The position numbers were made by a program, and so were the translations under genes. A DNA stretch of 64,000 nucleotides, from assembly GCA_023512835.1 (NCBI GenBank), contig CM042087.1, forward strand, positions 15,904,853 to 15,968,852, in the 5' to 3' direction. The DNA is from Taxillus chinensis (Eukaryota; Streptophyta; Magnoliopsida; Santalales; Loranthaceae). How positions within the stretch are numbered: position 1 is the stretch's first letter; every line of letters starts with the position of its first letter. This document shows, one piece after another, positions 1 to 10,310 of the stretch. The notes beneath the pieces were generated by a model. It worked only from the letters and a program-made list of their open reading frames with translations. It was not told where the DNA came from and did not search any database.

Positions 1-1908
1 GTGAAATCCTTCCAAGGTCGCTATCGATGTATGGCGACCATCTTGAGTCGATGCTTCCTGGCTCGCACATCAGCCCTCGACTCCATTCCGTACGATCTTC
101 TCCTGGCCATGTATGGCGTTTTTGAAGGTCTTCCGATGGATTGGGGGATGTTCTTGTTTCTGTTACTGCAGAATGGTTCCAAGAACCATTCCTTCGGACG
201 CATCCTCAGCATTGTCTTCCGGCATCTTAATCTGGACCATTTCGCTAGATATAATGCTGTTCCATTCCCTCTGGCTTATTACCTTCGTTATCTTACGCCG
301 GATGGGAACATGACCGCCCGCCAACCATCTGCAGCTCTCTGCATACTTCCTGCCTCGGAACAACAAGGGAGTTCTGTTGGTGACCCCTCCGACAGCCAAG
401 CCCCTGACGTCAGTTCTGCACCCCGATCCTCCCGGATTCGGTCCGTTGTAGCACCCTCTCATTCTCGGGCCTCCCAGCCAAGCGTCCGTGCCGAACCGTC
501 CGAGGTTGCGGGGCCATCTCAGCACAGTGCTTCTAAAGCTGTTTCCTCAGCCCCCTCTGCTGCTGATGTCCCCACTCCCTCCACCTCCGTTATTGCTGCC
601 GCGGTTGATACCGCTGTTGCTGTCACCACTGCTGATGTCCCAGCCTCCTCTCCGGAAGCCCCTTTGCCTCCCTTACCTCAACCACGAGATTATCTTGCCC
701 ATCTCACCACCGACACCTTAACGGACCTTTGGCTCCGTTTCAGCCTAGCCCACACCTCCTCCATTCCTGACACCGATCTCCGGGTGTTTTACACACGCAC
801 TACCCAATCCCCGGAGACCATGATCATCTGGAACTTGGACCAAGGCTTTCTTACGCCGGCCGCCATTCCCGATGTGCCGTTCCCTACACCCTCCGGCCCA
901 GTCCCTGCTGCACGGAGTCCTTCCCCTGCTAAGGCTGGACCCTCTTCTCCTACTGCCGCAATTCCCGTGGTTGACTTATCTGGTCAAAGCGGGTCCCTTG
1001 CTCTGGATGCCTCCAATGCTCCGGATGCCTCTGATGCTCCGGATGCCTCTGATACTCCGGATGCTCCTCCTGCTGCTGATACTCCTGCGGACTCCTCTGC
1101 CCAACGCACTCCTGCTCCTGTTCATGCGGGGGAGTCCTCCAAAGCTCCGGAGTTGGTCCTTGGGCGTGCCTCTTTTGGCACGGTCCACTCCGACGCTGTG
1201 CTTTCCGCCCAGATGGACCGACACACCCAAGCTCAAAGCGCCCAAATTTTCGCCATCGCTGCCAAAGTTGATGCCCTCGGCGCCCAACTCCTCTCTGCTC
1301 TCACTGACTCCTCCACTTCCATGGAGCAGAAAATGGATCTTGTCGCCACATCCGTCCATTCATTGTCTACCTCCTTCGCAGATCTGGCGCACACGATGGC
1401 TCGTCCTCCTGTTGCTTCCCGGCGATCTCCAAACCGGGGGAGAGAGTGTTATCCGATCCGTCTACTCCTTCCTGCCCCATAACCATCTACTCGGACCGAG
1501 AAGCGGCCTGCCACTTCGGTGCTTCAGGGAGTTCAAATTCCCAAATGAAGCCGCTTCTCTCAACCAAGCTCCTCTACTGCAGCCTTCGGCTCCTCCTCCT
1601 CTATCCTCCTCATCCCAGCTGATACCTTCCTCCCATCATATGCGGAGTTTGACCTTTCGATGCGGATGGAAGCTTCGCAAGGCAATGAAATCCTATGTTG
1701 TGTCTTCTCGAGAGAAGATGTCTTTCAACGTACCCTTTCTCCCCGGTCGACATTCGGACTCTTTGTTTGGAGAAAGGACTCTTTACTACAGAAGACATTG
1801 ACAACTTCTCGAGAGCGCTAAAATGGAGATGAGGCCGTTTCCATCTCTTTACAAGGATTGGCACTTGTTTGACGTTCGCCGTGTTGGAATGAAGGCTATC
1901 TTCCCGGT
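1..1908 (+). pseudogene. Pro/Ala/Ser-rich retrotransposon ORF upstream of the Ulp1 domain
   Basis: The frame is open from base 1 to 1482 (493 codons) and begins before the window; the first codon is GTG, not a true start. Residues 1-100 are compact and hydrophobic, and the same sequence is recognisable in U2 (about 47500-46800, minus). They resemble the plant 'putative plant transposon protein' type often found with Ulp1 domains; this assignment is from memory and tentative. Residues about 105-395 are rich in Pro, Ala and Ser, with an Asp-Ala-Ser/Pro repeat near 335-350. Residues about 400-470 are Gln/Ala/Leu/Ser-rich and may form an amphipathic helix. After 1482 the frame shifts: 1740-1800 in another frame matches the U2 stretch just before its peptidase, so the ORF originally ran on into the Ulp1 domain. 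The function is unknown. Confidence 0.6.
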
Positions 1909-2391
1909 GTGGATCTAATTCGGTCCTTCATCGACGGAATGGCCGAGGATAACAAGCCATGGAAAACTCTCTCAACTATCCTCATTCCACGGATCATGTC
2001 GCCACACTTCATGATGGCTGTCTTCATGATTCAGTCCAAGCAAATGATTCTCATTGATTCTCATCGATTGTGGAGCACTTCGTTAGAAAGAATCAATGGG
2101 AACCCGTGTCTCAAGGCCGAGCTGAAGACAGCTGGATTATATGAAGAGTTGGGTATCACACCCCTGCGTCCGACTGAGAAACTCAAGGCGACATTTCGGG
2201 GCAAGAAGCAAGTGCCAAAACAGCCGGATGGAGATAGCTGCGGAGCCTTTGTCTGTCACTTTATCAAGTCATTCTTAACTGTGGACAAATATTGGAGCCA
2301 ACACACCACCTTTACGATGAAGCAGACAATGGAGCTTAGAGAGAAAGCAGCAACTATGATCTTCAAGTATAGTAAGCCTTATGTTCCTTAG
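1909..2391 (+). CDS. Ulp1-like (peptidase C48) cysteine protease domain, 5' end broken
   Basis: This 160-codon open stretch has the order of residues expected for a Ulp1/SENP peptidase: His33 in a P-H-F hydrophobic strand, Asp50 in I-L-I-D-S, Gln105, and Cys111 in D-S-C-G-A-F. Proteases of this fold remove SUMO or related modifiers; no substrate can be inferred here. The opening codon at 1909 is GTG and the first ATG is at residue 11, so this is not a natural start: it is the C-terminal domain of the longer ORF, cut off by frameshifts at about 1483-1908. The stop at 2391 is followed after 130 bp by the polypurine tract, so the domain sits at the very 3' end of the internal region. U2 carries a homologue that has lost the Asp and Cys. 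Confidence 0.8.
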   Translation: MDLIRSFIDGMAEDNKPWKTLSTILIPRIMSPHFMMAVFMIQSKQMILIDSHRLWSTSLERINGNPCLKAELKTAGLYEELGITPLRPTEKLKATFRGKKQVPKQPDGDSCGAFVCHFIKSFLTVDKYWSQHTTFTMKQTMELREKAATMIFKYSKPYVP

Positions 2392-2521
2392 CGAAAATCT
2401 TGTATTAAGGCTGAATTGTACTTAGTTGCTATTAAATGAAATTGGTTGTGATGTATATTCTGTATGTTATTTTTTTGCACTGCTTACCAGATCAGATTAC
2501 AAAGGGTTTGGGCATATCCAC

Positions 2522-2534
2522 AATTGGGGGAGAT
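2522..2534 (+). other. Polypurine tract of U1
   Basis: ATTGGGGGAGAT abuts the LTR start TGTTGG. The same tract and LTR start (TATTAG) occur in U2 on the minus strand at about 43010-43021. It would prime plus-strand DNA synthesis. Confidence 0.75.
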
Positions 2535-3768
2535 TGTTGGATCAAATCCAGAATTTGGATAATGCTGATAAAGCCTTATGTAATTTGATCTGAGATCTCT
2601 TATGTTTATTTGATCGTTGTAGAAGATATGTTATTAGTCCGGAAATACACTCGTAAGAGCAAACCTAAGGACAGGATACATAATCCTGATCCGGACAAGA
2701 GTGAGTGTCATCAAACACTTGGTAAATAACTAAGTCACCAATACATACGGAATAAGGGACATTCATGCGGACTAAGTACAAATGCAGAATAAGGACCCGA
2801 GTCTTATTAGACACGGAGTAAGGAAATTAGATGCGGAGTAAGGAATCCGGACAACTTACTCATACGGAGTGAGGAAGCGCTAGTACGGGGTAAACACTCC
2901 GATCCCTTAGACTCGCCCGGAGTAAGGAACTTACATATGGAGTAAGGAATTTACATACGGAGTAAGGAACTTACATACGGAGTAAGGAATTTACATACGG
3001 AGTAAGGAACTTATACGCGGAGTAAGGAAGCACTGACACGGACTAAGGGTTCCATTACCAAATAGATACGGAGTAAGCAATCACTAACACGGAGTAAGAT
3101 TCCGAGCTTCATTAGCTACGGAGTAAGGAAAATTACACCGGACCAAGAAGATACTGCTTCAACTCAACCGCATTTAAAGTTATCAGCTCGTGGCGTCCCG
3201 ATGTAAGACAAATTTATTGAGAACCTGAAGAATCTTACACGTGGATCATCCGGATATGTGGACACAACCTTAATTGTATTTGGGAACTCACAAACGCACT
3301 TATACTCTTCAAACCCATGATCTTGAGCTCCACAAACTGCAGCAGTCAAGGCAGAGAGATTACCGAGGGATAGTTAGTGCTGAACGCATTCCGGAACTAT
3401 AAGTTCCAAGGTTGTCTCTTAGGAATGTTTTGTATAAATATTCATACTTGTACATTGATAAAAAAAGAGAGGGCATGTGCATTTGTTAAGAAAAGACTAA
3501 TTCTGTGTATGCACAAGCGTTTTTATCTTTGGAGGTAGAAGTTGGCTAGTGTGTGAGTTCATTTGTAAACAGAGTGTAAGAGAGTCTTGCTTCTATTTTG
3601 TTGTATTTATCTTGTGATAATAAAACAAAATACTTCCACTATCTGGTTATCTTCCACAGTGATTCTATCACTTAACTAGATAAGTGTTTGTGTCTTAAGA
3701 GAAAGAAAAGAGTTTTGATAAGAGCCTATTCACCCCCCCCCCCTTTAGGCTCCAAGGGACCATCAACA
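2535..3768 (+). repeat. 3' LTR of U1 (1234 bp)
   Basis: It begins TGTTGG after the polypurine tract and ends CCATCAACA, giving the expected TG...CA with short inverted ends. It holds the 20-bp tandem repeats at 2820-3130 and a C-run near 3731-3743. The homologous LTR in U2 is 41838-43009. Only one LTR of U1 is in the window. Confidence 0.75.
2820..3130 (+). repeat. Degenerate ~20-bp tandem repeats in the U1 LTR
   Basis: About a dozen units built on ACGGAGTAAGGAA plus a TTACAT-like spacer. The cleanest run, with 20-bp period, is at about 2930-3010. The U2 LTR has the reverse complement (CCTTACTCCG) at about 42410-42790 with diverged spacing. Both lie in the probable U3 region. Confidence 0.8.
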
Positions 3769-4918
3769 TCTATATCAATTCTGGGTTGCTTTGGACCTGA
3801 AATTAATAGAGTCAGCATCATAAATTTTCGTTTCATGCATAACCAAGGTGGAAGGTTATATGTGATTAGTATCACAGGCCAACAACTGTAAGGAGTGTTA
3901 TATGAACTGTGGGGGTTAATTCCATTAGCGGAAAGAGCCAAGCGCAAATTTCATGGATCCATGCCAAATTGTGGCCACTTGAGATCTACAAACTTCCATG
4001 ATGCCGAGTCTGCTGGGTGTCGCAGCGGTCTATCTACTTTTCGGTCTTTCGAATGCTATATCAAGTTTCTTACTATTTCTGCAGTCTGAAACATCCTTCT
4101 AAACCTTGGTATGGGCAGAAAATACCATAATACTTTTGAAGGTACTCCGCCCCTTTTACCATCCTTCCATCGAGACGTATGACATTGGGGATATTTAGAG
4201 GCATCAACAAACTCCTTTCGATACAGAATGTAGTCATTCGAACAAGCATGTATCTTTTCATAATTCAATTCCAATGATTTCAATGTCTTTTTTGCCTTAT
4301 AAACCGATGTAGGTAACTCATTATTATCTGGTAACATTGTTGCTAACAGTTGCAACAGATCGGTAAAACTCTTATCAGAATGTCCATTACTTGTCCTAAC
4401 CTATAAAGTTTTGCCACTGTAGAAAGCTTCGTAAATTTAGAACAACCGGGGTACAAAGGCTTTTCAGCATCCTCAAGTAGTTTTTTAAACACATGAGGAT
4501 CATCAGGACATTGCTCTTGAGCAGCTGTAACCATGTCCACTGCGTCTGCACCATCTTCGGGCGTGTAAGCTTCAAAATAGGTGGAACAACCAATCTGTTC
4601 TAGATAAGATGTAACCCTTGGCACTTCTCGTACACTTGGCAATTCTTCTCCATGCCAATACCACGTGTGGTACCTTTGATCAATTCCATGAACGAACAAC
4701 TGATCTCTTACCTCTTCTAAAGGTAAACACTCGCAGTTAACACATCGAACACATGGACATCTCAATGAGTTATGACCATTTGCATTTAGCATTGCAAAAT
4801 TTAGAAACTGATTAACTCCCTCGTCATATTTAGGCAATCTCCTATCCATGGACATCCAAGATTTATCAAAGGGTATATCCATCTTCATATAACATTTAAA
4901 GAAAGACCTAAAACACAT
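3769..4918 (-). pseudogene. TNP2-like CACTA transposase, N-terminal half
   Basis: 4343-4918 encodes the transposase-associated N-terminal domain: D-K-S-W-M at the start, then C-P-C-V-R-C-V-N and a W-Y-W-H-G-E end. 4056-4355 continues with the segment containing E-K-I-H-A-C and V-L-W-Y-F, one frame over with a short overlap. 3769-4055 encodes the core containing L-R-H-P-A-D-S, N-G-I-N-P-H-S and W-P-V. The frame is cut by the U1 LTR just after I-D-I-D-V. Two in-frame TGA codons, near 4054 and near 3950, replace expected Trp or Arg codons and fit C-to-T decay. It can no longer encode a complete transposase, which normally cuts and pastes the element by its terminal repeats. Confidence 0.85.
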
Positions 4919-6470
4919 GAAGAAAGTTAGACTTTGTCCTCATACAAGGACACAATTATAAGTCAATAAATATAGATAATTATACTTGAAAAGAGAGGTG
5001 TACATCAACAAAATTTTATATGATAAAACTCAAGATATCTTCGTTAGTAATTAAACATGGGTGTGATGAGGACCATGACATAGAATAAACATTTGTGAAG
5101 CAAGCAAAACACACAGCAACTTGGGTAGAGACAACATGAAACATATTCTTACCAGGTGGAGTGTGATTTTGACAAAGTGAGAGCGTAAACCAAAACATAT
5201 CACACACCAGTAATCAGGCAGAGAGAGGACACATTCCGGACAATGTGAATGCAAACAGTTATTAAATAAAAACAAAAGCATAAACATGAAAGCATAAATC
5301 AGAATGAATTCAATAACCAGCATAAAATAAATGAGAAACAAAGGAAAAAATAGAAAGCAACAAACAAATTTCAAAACCAAAAAAGAAAGCTAAATAGGGC
5401 AGCAAACAAATGGATAGCCCATGAAGGGGCAGTCATGGAATAACTAGCCTAGCTAGGGGATGATATGCAGTAAACAACACGTAAGGGTACTGTCTAAATA
5501 ACTAGAGAAAGGTCTAACTGGGGGGAAACTGTATCCTAGACATTCTCTCCACAAATTTTTAGAGAAGTAAACAAACGTGCAAGCACGAACTAAGGCAACA
5601 ATTGTTATATGGAACAAATGGAATTTACAGCCCATATAAACCTTAAACAAACAACATAAAACAAAGGGAGCAAGAACAAACATCTGCTCTCCATAGAGGC
5701 CCGGATGTAACAACCATGAAATAAAGGAAAAAATAATAATAAAACCCATTCAAGCAGACGGTTTTATAAAACATAAAGATAAGATTTTTATCAATCTAGA
5801 AAATCAACTAAACGATAAAGCAACATTCAACTATTTTATAAACAACATGAAGCAAACACTCACAATCATGCAGCATAAATCAAGTAGCTTATTAGGCCAG
5901 GTAGAAACCAACAGATCAAGCAAGCAAAGGAGGAACATGGATGTGAAAAACAAGCACAAATCAAGATGAAAAAAAATACCAACCCCAAGACCTAACAACT
6001 CTCTTATTCGATGTGGCTTCTTCCTTCAAAATCAAGAACAGGTTGCCTTCTTCTATCTTCCTCCAACAGCCGATGGGTGGTGAAGCTAAGAGATGTGCGG
6101 CAGTGAAGGCTGGATGTAGCGGTGTCGCAGCAGTGTGAGCTTCGTGCGGCGGTGAAGGCAGGATGCAACGGTGTCGCAGCAGTGTGAGCTTCGTGCGGCG
6201 GCTCTGTGGACTGAGGCATACCGCCGTCTAGTGAGAGATGCAGGAATGGAAGGCGATGTGCGTCTACGAGAAACCACAGTGGCGTCAACAAAGCTCGGAC
6301 GGGCGGCGACGTCGAGTGAGAGAGCGCACTCGATCGATCAGGGGAGATAGAAGAGCAAATAAATTATCGATTAGGGATTCCGAGCGAGTGAGCAAGGTAT
6401 GAGAGAGTTTCATTTGGGAATGATAGCTAGGGATTTTGTTGCGGGAAGAGTAAATTAAAGATGGATTGAT
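4919..6470 (-). other. CACTA 5' leader, no convincing gene
   Basis: AT-rich from 4919 to about 6000, then GC-richer from 6010 to 6370 with a direct duplication of about 48 bp (around 6112-6209, GTGTCGCAGCAGTGTGAGC). It may hold the promoter and first untranslated exon of the transposase. Short ORFs here are compositionally biased and not conserved in anything I recognise. Confidence 0.5.
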
Positions 6471-6699
6471 GACGTTTCGTATATAACGTCGATAGTAAAA
6501 TTATACTATGATGACGCTTTTTTAGTAGCGTCATTGTATAATCTTATTAACGACGCTTTATTAAAAGCATCATTAAGTTTATAAATTCGACGACATATCC
6601 CAGTTAAACGTCGTCTTCTAAGAATGTTAACGACACTTTCATAAAGCGTCGTTAAAAGCCAAATCAAAAGCGTCATCAGTGCCCTCTTTTGTAGTAGTG
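6471..6699 (-). repeat. CACTA terminal inverted repeat end and subterminal repeats
   Basis: The terminus CACTACTACAAAAGAGGGC is followed inward by direct and inverted copies of GACGCTTT / AAAGCGTC (for example near 6512, 6543, 6628, 6645 and 6670). Such arrays are the usual binding region for CACTA transposition proteins. Confidence 0.8.
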
Positions 6700-6702
6700 T
6701 AG

Positions 6703-7234
6703 CATCAAGCTCAAGCTAGAGGAGCAAATCAAGATATGTGATGACATAACCATAGAACTCACCATAATTCAATGACTTGAAGAAGAGCTGGTAAGCCTTC
6801 AACTGGAGATCTCAAAAAACAAGGCAACTCAGCCTTAACCTCTGGAAACACCCAGATCATGTCACTCATCACACCACAAGTAACTCAGAAAACCTGGGCA
6901 ACACTGCAGGATGCTAGGAAGGAGATTACAACACCACATGCGGCGAGGGAGGTTATCAATCCATATTTCCATGACAGTCCCAAGAAGATCACCGTTGTGA
7001 CCCAGAGCTACAAGAAAAGAAAGGGTGGTGCAAATAATGAGAAGATGGAGAGACATCTGAAGATGTCCAAGATTACTGGAGTGAGTAATTTCATTTAGAG
7101 ACCTAAGCATTCCAAGAATGTAAAGAAATCTAATGCAAATGTCATTTCTACAAATGTGTGAGTGCCCCTCAGTAAAGGAGGAAGTAAGCCTATAAAGCCA
7201 ACCAACAAGGCCAAGACGGTGAGAAAAAGATTCT
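6703..7234 (+). pseudogene. C2 Copia gag fragment (coiled-coil part)
   Basis: 6703-6800 reads as a heptad-like L-K-L-E-E-Q / L-E-E-E-L stretch with an internal stop. The 3' end (7195-7229) encodes basic residues ending R-K-R-F. Joining across C1 (TSD ATTCT at 7230-7234 and ATTCC at 12309-12313) makes it continuous with I-P-D-T-Q-K and the zinc knuckle at 12354, so both are one gag. Gag packages the RNA of the element. The 5' part is lost at the CACTA junction, and the middle has stops and shifts. Confidence 0.55.
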
Positions 7235-8785
7235 TGTTATTCCCATGGTACTTTGGTTTTCATTATTGTCAACAGAATGCGAAAGTGGGAGGACGCAGAG
7301 TCAAAGATCCGTACTGGGTTGGATAACTTCGTAGAGTGATCTCTTAGAGTGAGCTCGTAAAGGGAGTCTAGCCATGTACTTACAGAGTCAAAGATCTGGG
7401 TCGAAGATCTGGAGACTCATAGACTCACAAGGTCGAAGATCAAATGACTCGAAGATATGTAGAGTCGAAGATCATCAGACCATCAGGCTCGAAGCATCAC
7501 TGAAGGAACACAAGGTCGACAGTGTTGTAGACTCATAGATCCATAGGGTCGAACATTCGAAGACCCAAAGTGTAATCAAGTGAAGAGCAGCATCTTAGAG
7601 ACTCAAAGACTTGCAAGCTCGAAGACCCATCAGGTGTACAGTGGCAACGTAGTAGAGTCGAAGCCCGTAGGGTCGAAGCTTGCAGGGTCGAAGATTGGGA
7701 GACCCGTTGATGTGAACAGATGATTAGCCAAGGTATAATGAGGTTGTCGCTAGCTTAAAAGTGGAGACTTGAAGACTCGAAGACTCATAGAGTGAAAGTC
7801 AGTTGATCACTTGTTCTAACCTATATTCGAAGCCGAAGAGCAGAAGAATTGAAAAATCAATTCAAAGATCCAAGACTCGAAGATTCGAAGGTGAAGACTC
7901 GGAGGTTGTAGCATGTGTACCTAGAGAGGTAATAGCAAAGCTACGAGGCATACATCTTCAAGGCTGTGGCTAGTTGAAGGAGCAAAATACGCTAAAGGAT
8001 GCCATTTATGTAAATTATCACTCAGACAATGTTTTCGAGCACACTAAGTACTGAAAAACACATGGATGTCATCTAAGGTTGGCTCAACCTGTTTCAACGA
8101 TGAAGATCAAAAGGTGAAACGTGCTTAACCCTAGCAGAAGGGTTTCTTACTATGACCGTACTATAAAAGCAAGGTAGATGCCAGAGTAGAATATTAGAAA
8201 ACAGAAGAAAGGTATCTTGTGCAATACACAAAGTTAATGCAGAGTAGTTCGTAAGATATACACAGAGAGACAGAGAGAGGAAGATTGTAAGCGAGATAAT
8301 AGTGAGTTAATCTGTCTTTCTTCCTCATACAGTCAAAGAATAGATCGTGAGTTTGGAAAAAGGAGTGGTTGAAGGTCGAGCATAGCAAACGGCTGAATAC
8401 GCAGGAGAAGATTGTGTCATATTTACATTTAAAAGAAAAGAAAGTTGATCCTATTATAACAAGAGCTTGACCCTACTATATTAAAAGAAGATAGTGGATT
8501 AGACTCGGTGTAGGTACACCCTCACCACCGTGGAGTAGATCACATTGATCGAATCACGTAAATCGTGTGTCTTTGTCTTTTAGTTTTTATACATACCTGC
8601 TGTTTAGTTGATCTTGCATGAGACACCAACATACCACCCAAATAAGAACCACACCTATTGGAATACCTCTAAAGCATCCTACTCTTTAAAACTAAAGGAA
8701 TAGTTTTAAACTATACAGATTCACCCCCCTCTTTGTATACACACACGTATACCAAGACGATCATGCTTGGAGCCTGTGAATATCA
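7235..8785 (+). repeat. 5' LTR of C1 (1551 bp)
   Basis: Starts TGTTATTCCC, ends GAATATCA. 7290-7920 is packed with degenerate TCGAAGA-type units. A TTCACCCCCCTC block lies about 60 bp from the end. It is homologous to 10707-12308 and 14846-16428. Confidence 0.85.
7290..7920 (+). repeat. Degenerate (GGG/ACT)TCGAAGA repeats in a Copia LTR
   Basis: Dozens of short units of the form ACTCGAAGA, GGGTCGAAG and GTCGAAGATC, irregularly spaced. They recur at 10765-11390 and 14930-15500 in the sister LTRs. They probably belong to U3. Confidence 0.75.
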
Positions 8786-10076
8786 AAACTGAATGAGGAT
8801 GGCAAGATTGTAAGGAACAACGCATGACTAGTTTGCAAAGGATACTCTCAGATTGAGGGTATAGATGTGGATGAAACATTTGCACCAATGGCAAGGCTAG
8901 AAACAATAAGGATGTTTCTTGCGTTAGCAGCACATAAGAGATTCAAAGTTTATCATATGGATGTGAAGTCTGCATTTCTAAATGGTTTGCTGAAAGAAGA
9001 AGTATATATTGAGCAACTAGATGGAGTACAGATTGCTGATGATGAGACACATGTATGCAGATTGAAGAAAGCCTTGTATGGCCTAAAGCAAGCTCCTAGA
9101 GCATGGTACAGTTGACTGGATGGATATTTAAAGAGAATGAATTTCAGTAGACGTACAGTGGATCATAATCTATATATTCTGAATTCAGACAAAGGACAAC
9201 TGGCTACCATAGTCTATGTAGATGACATTATTTTCGGAGGAAGTCACTTAGGATTATGTGAAGAATTTGCTAAGAGAATGAGTGATGAATTTGAAATGTC
9301 TCTCATAGGAGAATTAACCTACTTCTTAGTATTGAAGATTAGGAAGACTGTTGGCGGTATTTTCATATCTCAGCATAAGTATGCTAAAGAAATACTAAAG
9401 AAGTATGGTATGAAAGATAGCAAGCCTGTTGGAACCCCAATGGCTACATGCTGCAAACTACATAAGGATCAGAAAGGGAAAAGTGTAAATCAAAAAGAGT
9501 ATCGAGGTATGATTAGAAGCCTCTTATACATTACAACCTCTAGACCTGATCTGATGCAAGTTGTGTGTCAAGCAAGTAGATATCAAGTAGACCCCAAGGA
9601 GCCTCACTTGCTGGCAGTCAAATGGATCCTTAGATACCTACATGGTACACTGACAATGGGGTTGTGGTACCCCTCTAAGGACTCCATTGAATTACAGGTG
9701 TACACTAATGCAGTCTGGGCTGGAAATATTGATGATAAACACTCTACCAATGGCTGTAGTTTTTATCTAGGATCTAAATGTGTTGCATGGTTGAGCTGTA
9801 AACAGAACAGTGTGGCCTATAGCACAACAGAAGTTGAATATGTGGCTGCACATGCTGCATGTACTAAGGTGGTATAGATGAACACTCAACTGTCAGACTT
9901 GGGAATCAATGTGGAGTTACCTGTCAAGAAATGGTGTGACAACCAGAGTGCTGTCAATATAAATAAGAATCCCGTTCAACATTCGAAGACCAAGCACATT
10001 GATTATCGTTACCACTATATAAAAGAACAAGTGCAAGAGGGAAATGTTCAACTGGTGTATGTTCCCACTCAGGAAT
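8786..10076 (+). pseudogene. C1 Copia reverse transcriptase / RNase H
   Basis: It begins in the RT at the segment equal to C2's N-K-P-N-G-D (14230) and reads F-A-P-M-A-R-L-E, then K-Q-A-P-R-A-W-Y, the catalytic Y-V-D-D (about 9214), and RNase H with T-K-H-I-D-Y-R near 10000. In-frame stops lie at about 9113 (after W-Y-S), 9876 (V-V-stop-M-N) and 10075. A shift at the start separates it from the LTR. The family reverse-transcribes element RNA; this copy cannot. The last part (Thr-Ala-Asp-Ile-Leu-Thr-Lys) is displaced to 10306-10330 by an LTR-derived insert. Confidence 0.85.
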
Positions 10077-10083
10077 AAACTGC

Positions 10084-10310
10084 AATGTCTCGGAGACTCA
10101 AAGACTTGCAGACTCGAAAAACTATTAGGTGTAGAGTGGTAGTGTTGTAGAGTCGAAGCCCGTAGGGTCGAAGCTCGCGGGGTTGAAGATTGGAAGACCT
10201 GTTGCTAAGAACCGAGACCCATTGATGTTAACAAAGAATTAGTCAAGGAAGAATACGGCTATCGCTGGCTCTACACTGGAGATCCGAAGACTCGTAGACT
10301 CGTAAACTGC
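10084..10310 (+). repeat. 227-bp LTR-derived insert in the RNase H 3' end
   Basis: Flanked by AAACTGC at 10077-10083 and 10304-10310; removing it restores the coding order Gln-Thr-Ala-Asp-Ile-Leu. The insert matches part of the same family's LTR (compare 7580-7790: cleared by shared TCGAAG units, GACCCGTTGATGTGAACA-like and CGCTGGCT). A related insert starts at the same codon in C2 (28087). Confidence 0.75.

Larger units (their letters stand above)
1..3768 (+). mobile_element. U1: 3' part of a Ulp1-carrying Copia-type LTR retrotransposon
   Basis: The segment enters at the window edge inside an ORF and ends with a polypurine tract and one LTR. The order is Pro/Ala/Ser-rich ORF, Ulp1-like peptidase domain (stop at 2391), spacer, polypurine tract (2522-2534), LTR (2535-3768). 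A second copy of the same family (U2, 41838-64000, minus) shows the same order and has Copia RT/RNase H further upstream, so I assign U1 to Copia by homology; its own pol lies outside the window. The right end is inserted in the TNP2 coding region of a CACTA element, so U1 is younger than that element. The left target-site duplication cannot be seen. Confidence 0.8.
3769..6699 (-). mobile_element. CACTA (En/Spm-type) DNA transposon remnant
   Basis: The right end is a canonical terminus: read on the minus strand it starts CACTACTACAAAAGAGGGC at 6699, followed by subterminal GACGCTTT-type repeats. TNP2 transposase fragments lie inward on the minus strand. The left end is missing because U1 is inserted in the transposase. 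The base triplet after the terminus is TAG (6700-6702), but the matching 3-bp duplication is outside the window. Confidence 0.85.

Noticed and set aside
1..3. GTG as a start codon of the first ORF
   Set aside because: U2 shows the same protein continuing upstream, so the ORF simply enters from outside the window.
872..1801. Long Pro/Leu-rich frame overlapping the first ORF
   Set aside because: Mostly a shadow of the Pro/Ala/Ser-rich frame; only the stretch around 1740-1800 has a counterpart in U2, and in another frame.
2930..3010. 20-bp repeats resembling iterons of an origin
   Set aside because: They lie in the U3 part of an LTR in a plant genome; no replication gene nearby.
6004..6291. 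95-codon frame on the minus strand next to the CACTA end
   Set aside because: It is made by a direct duplication in a GC-rich leader, with no homology that I recognise.
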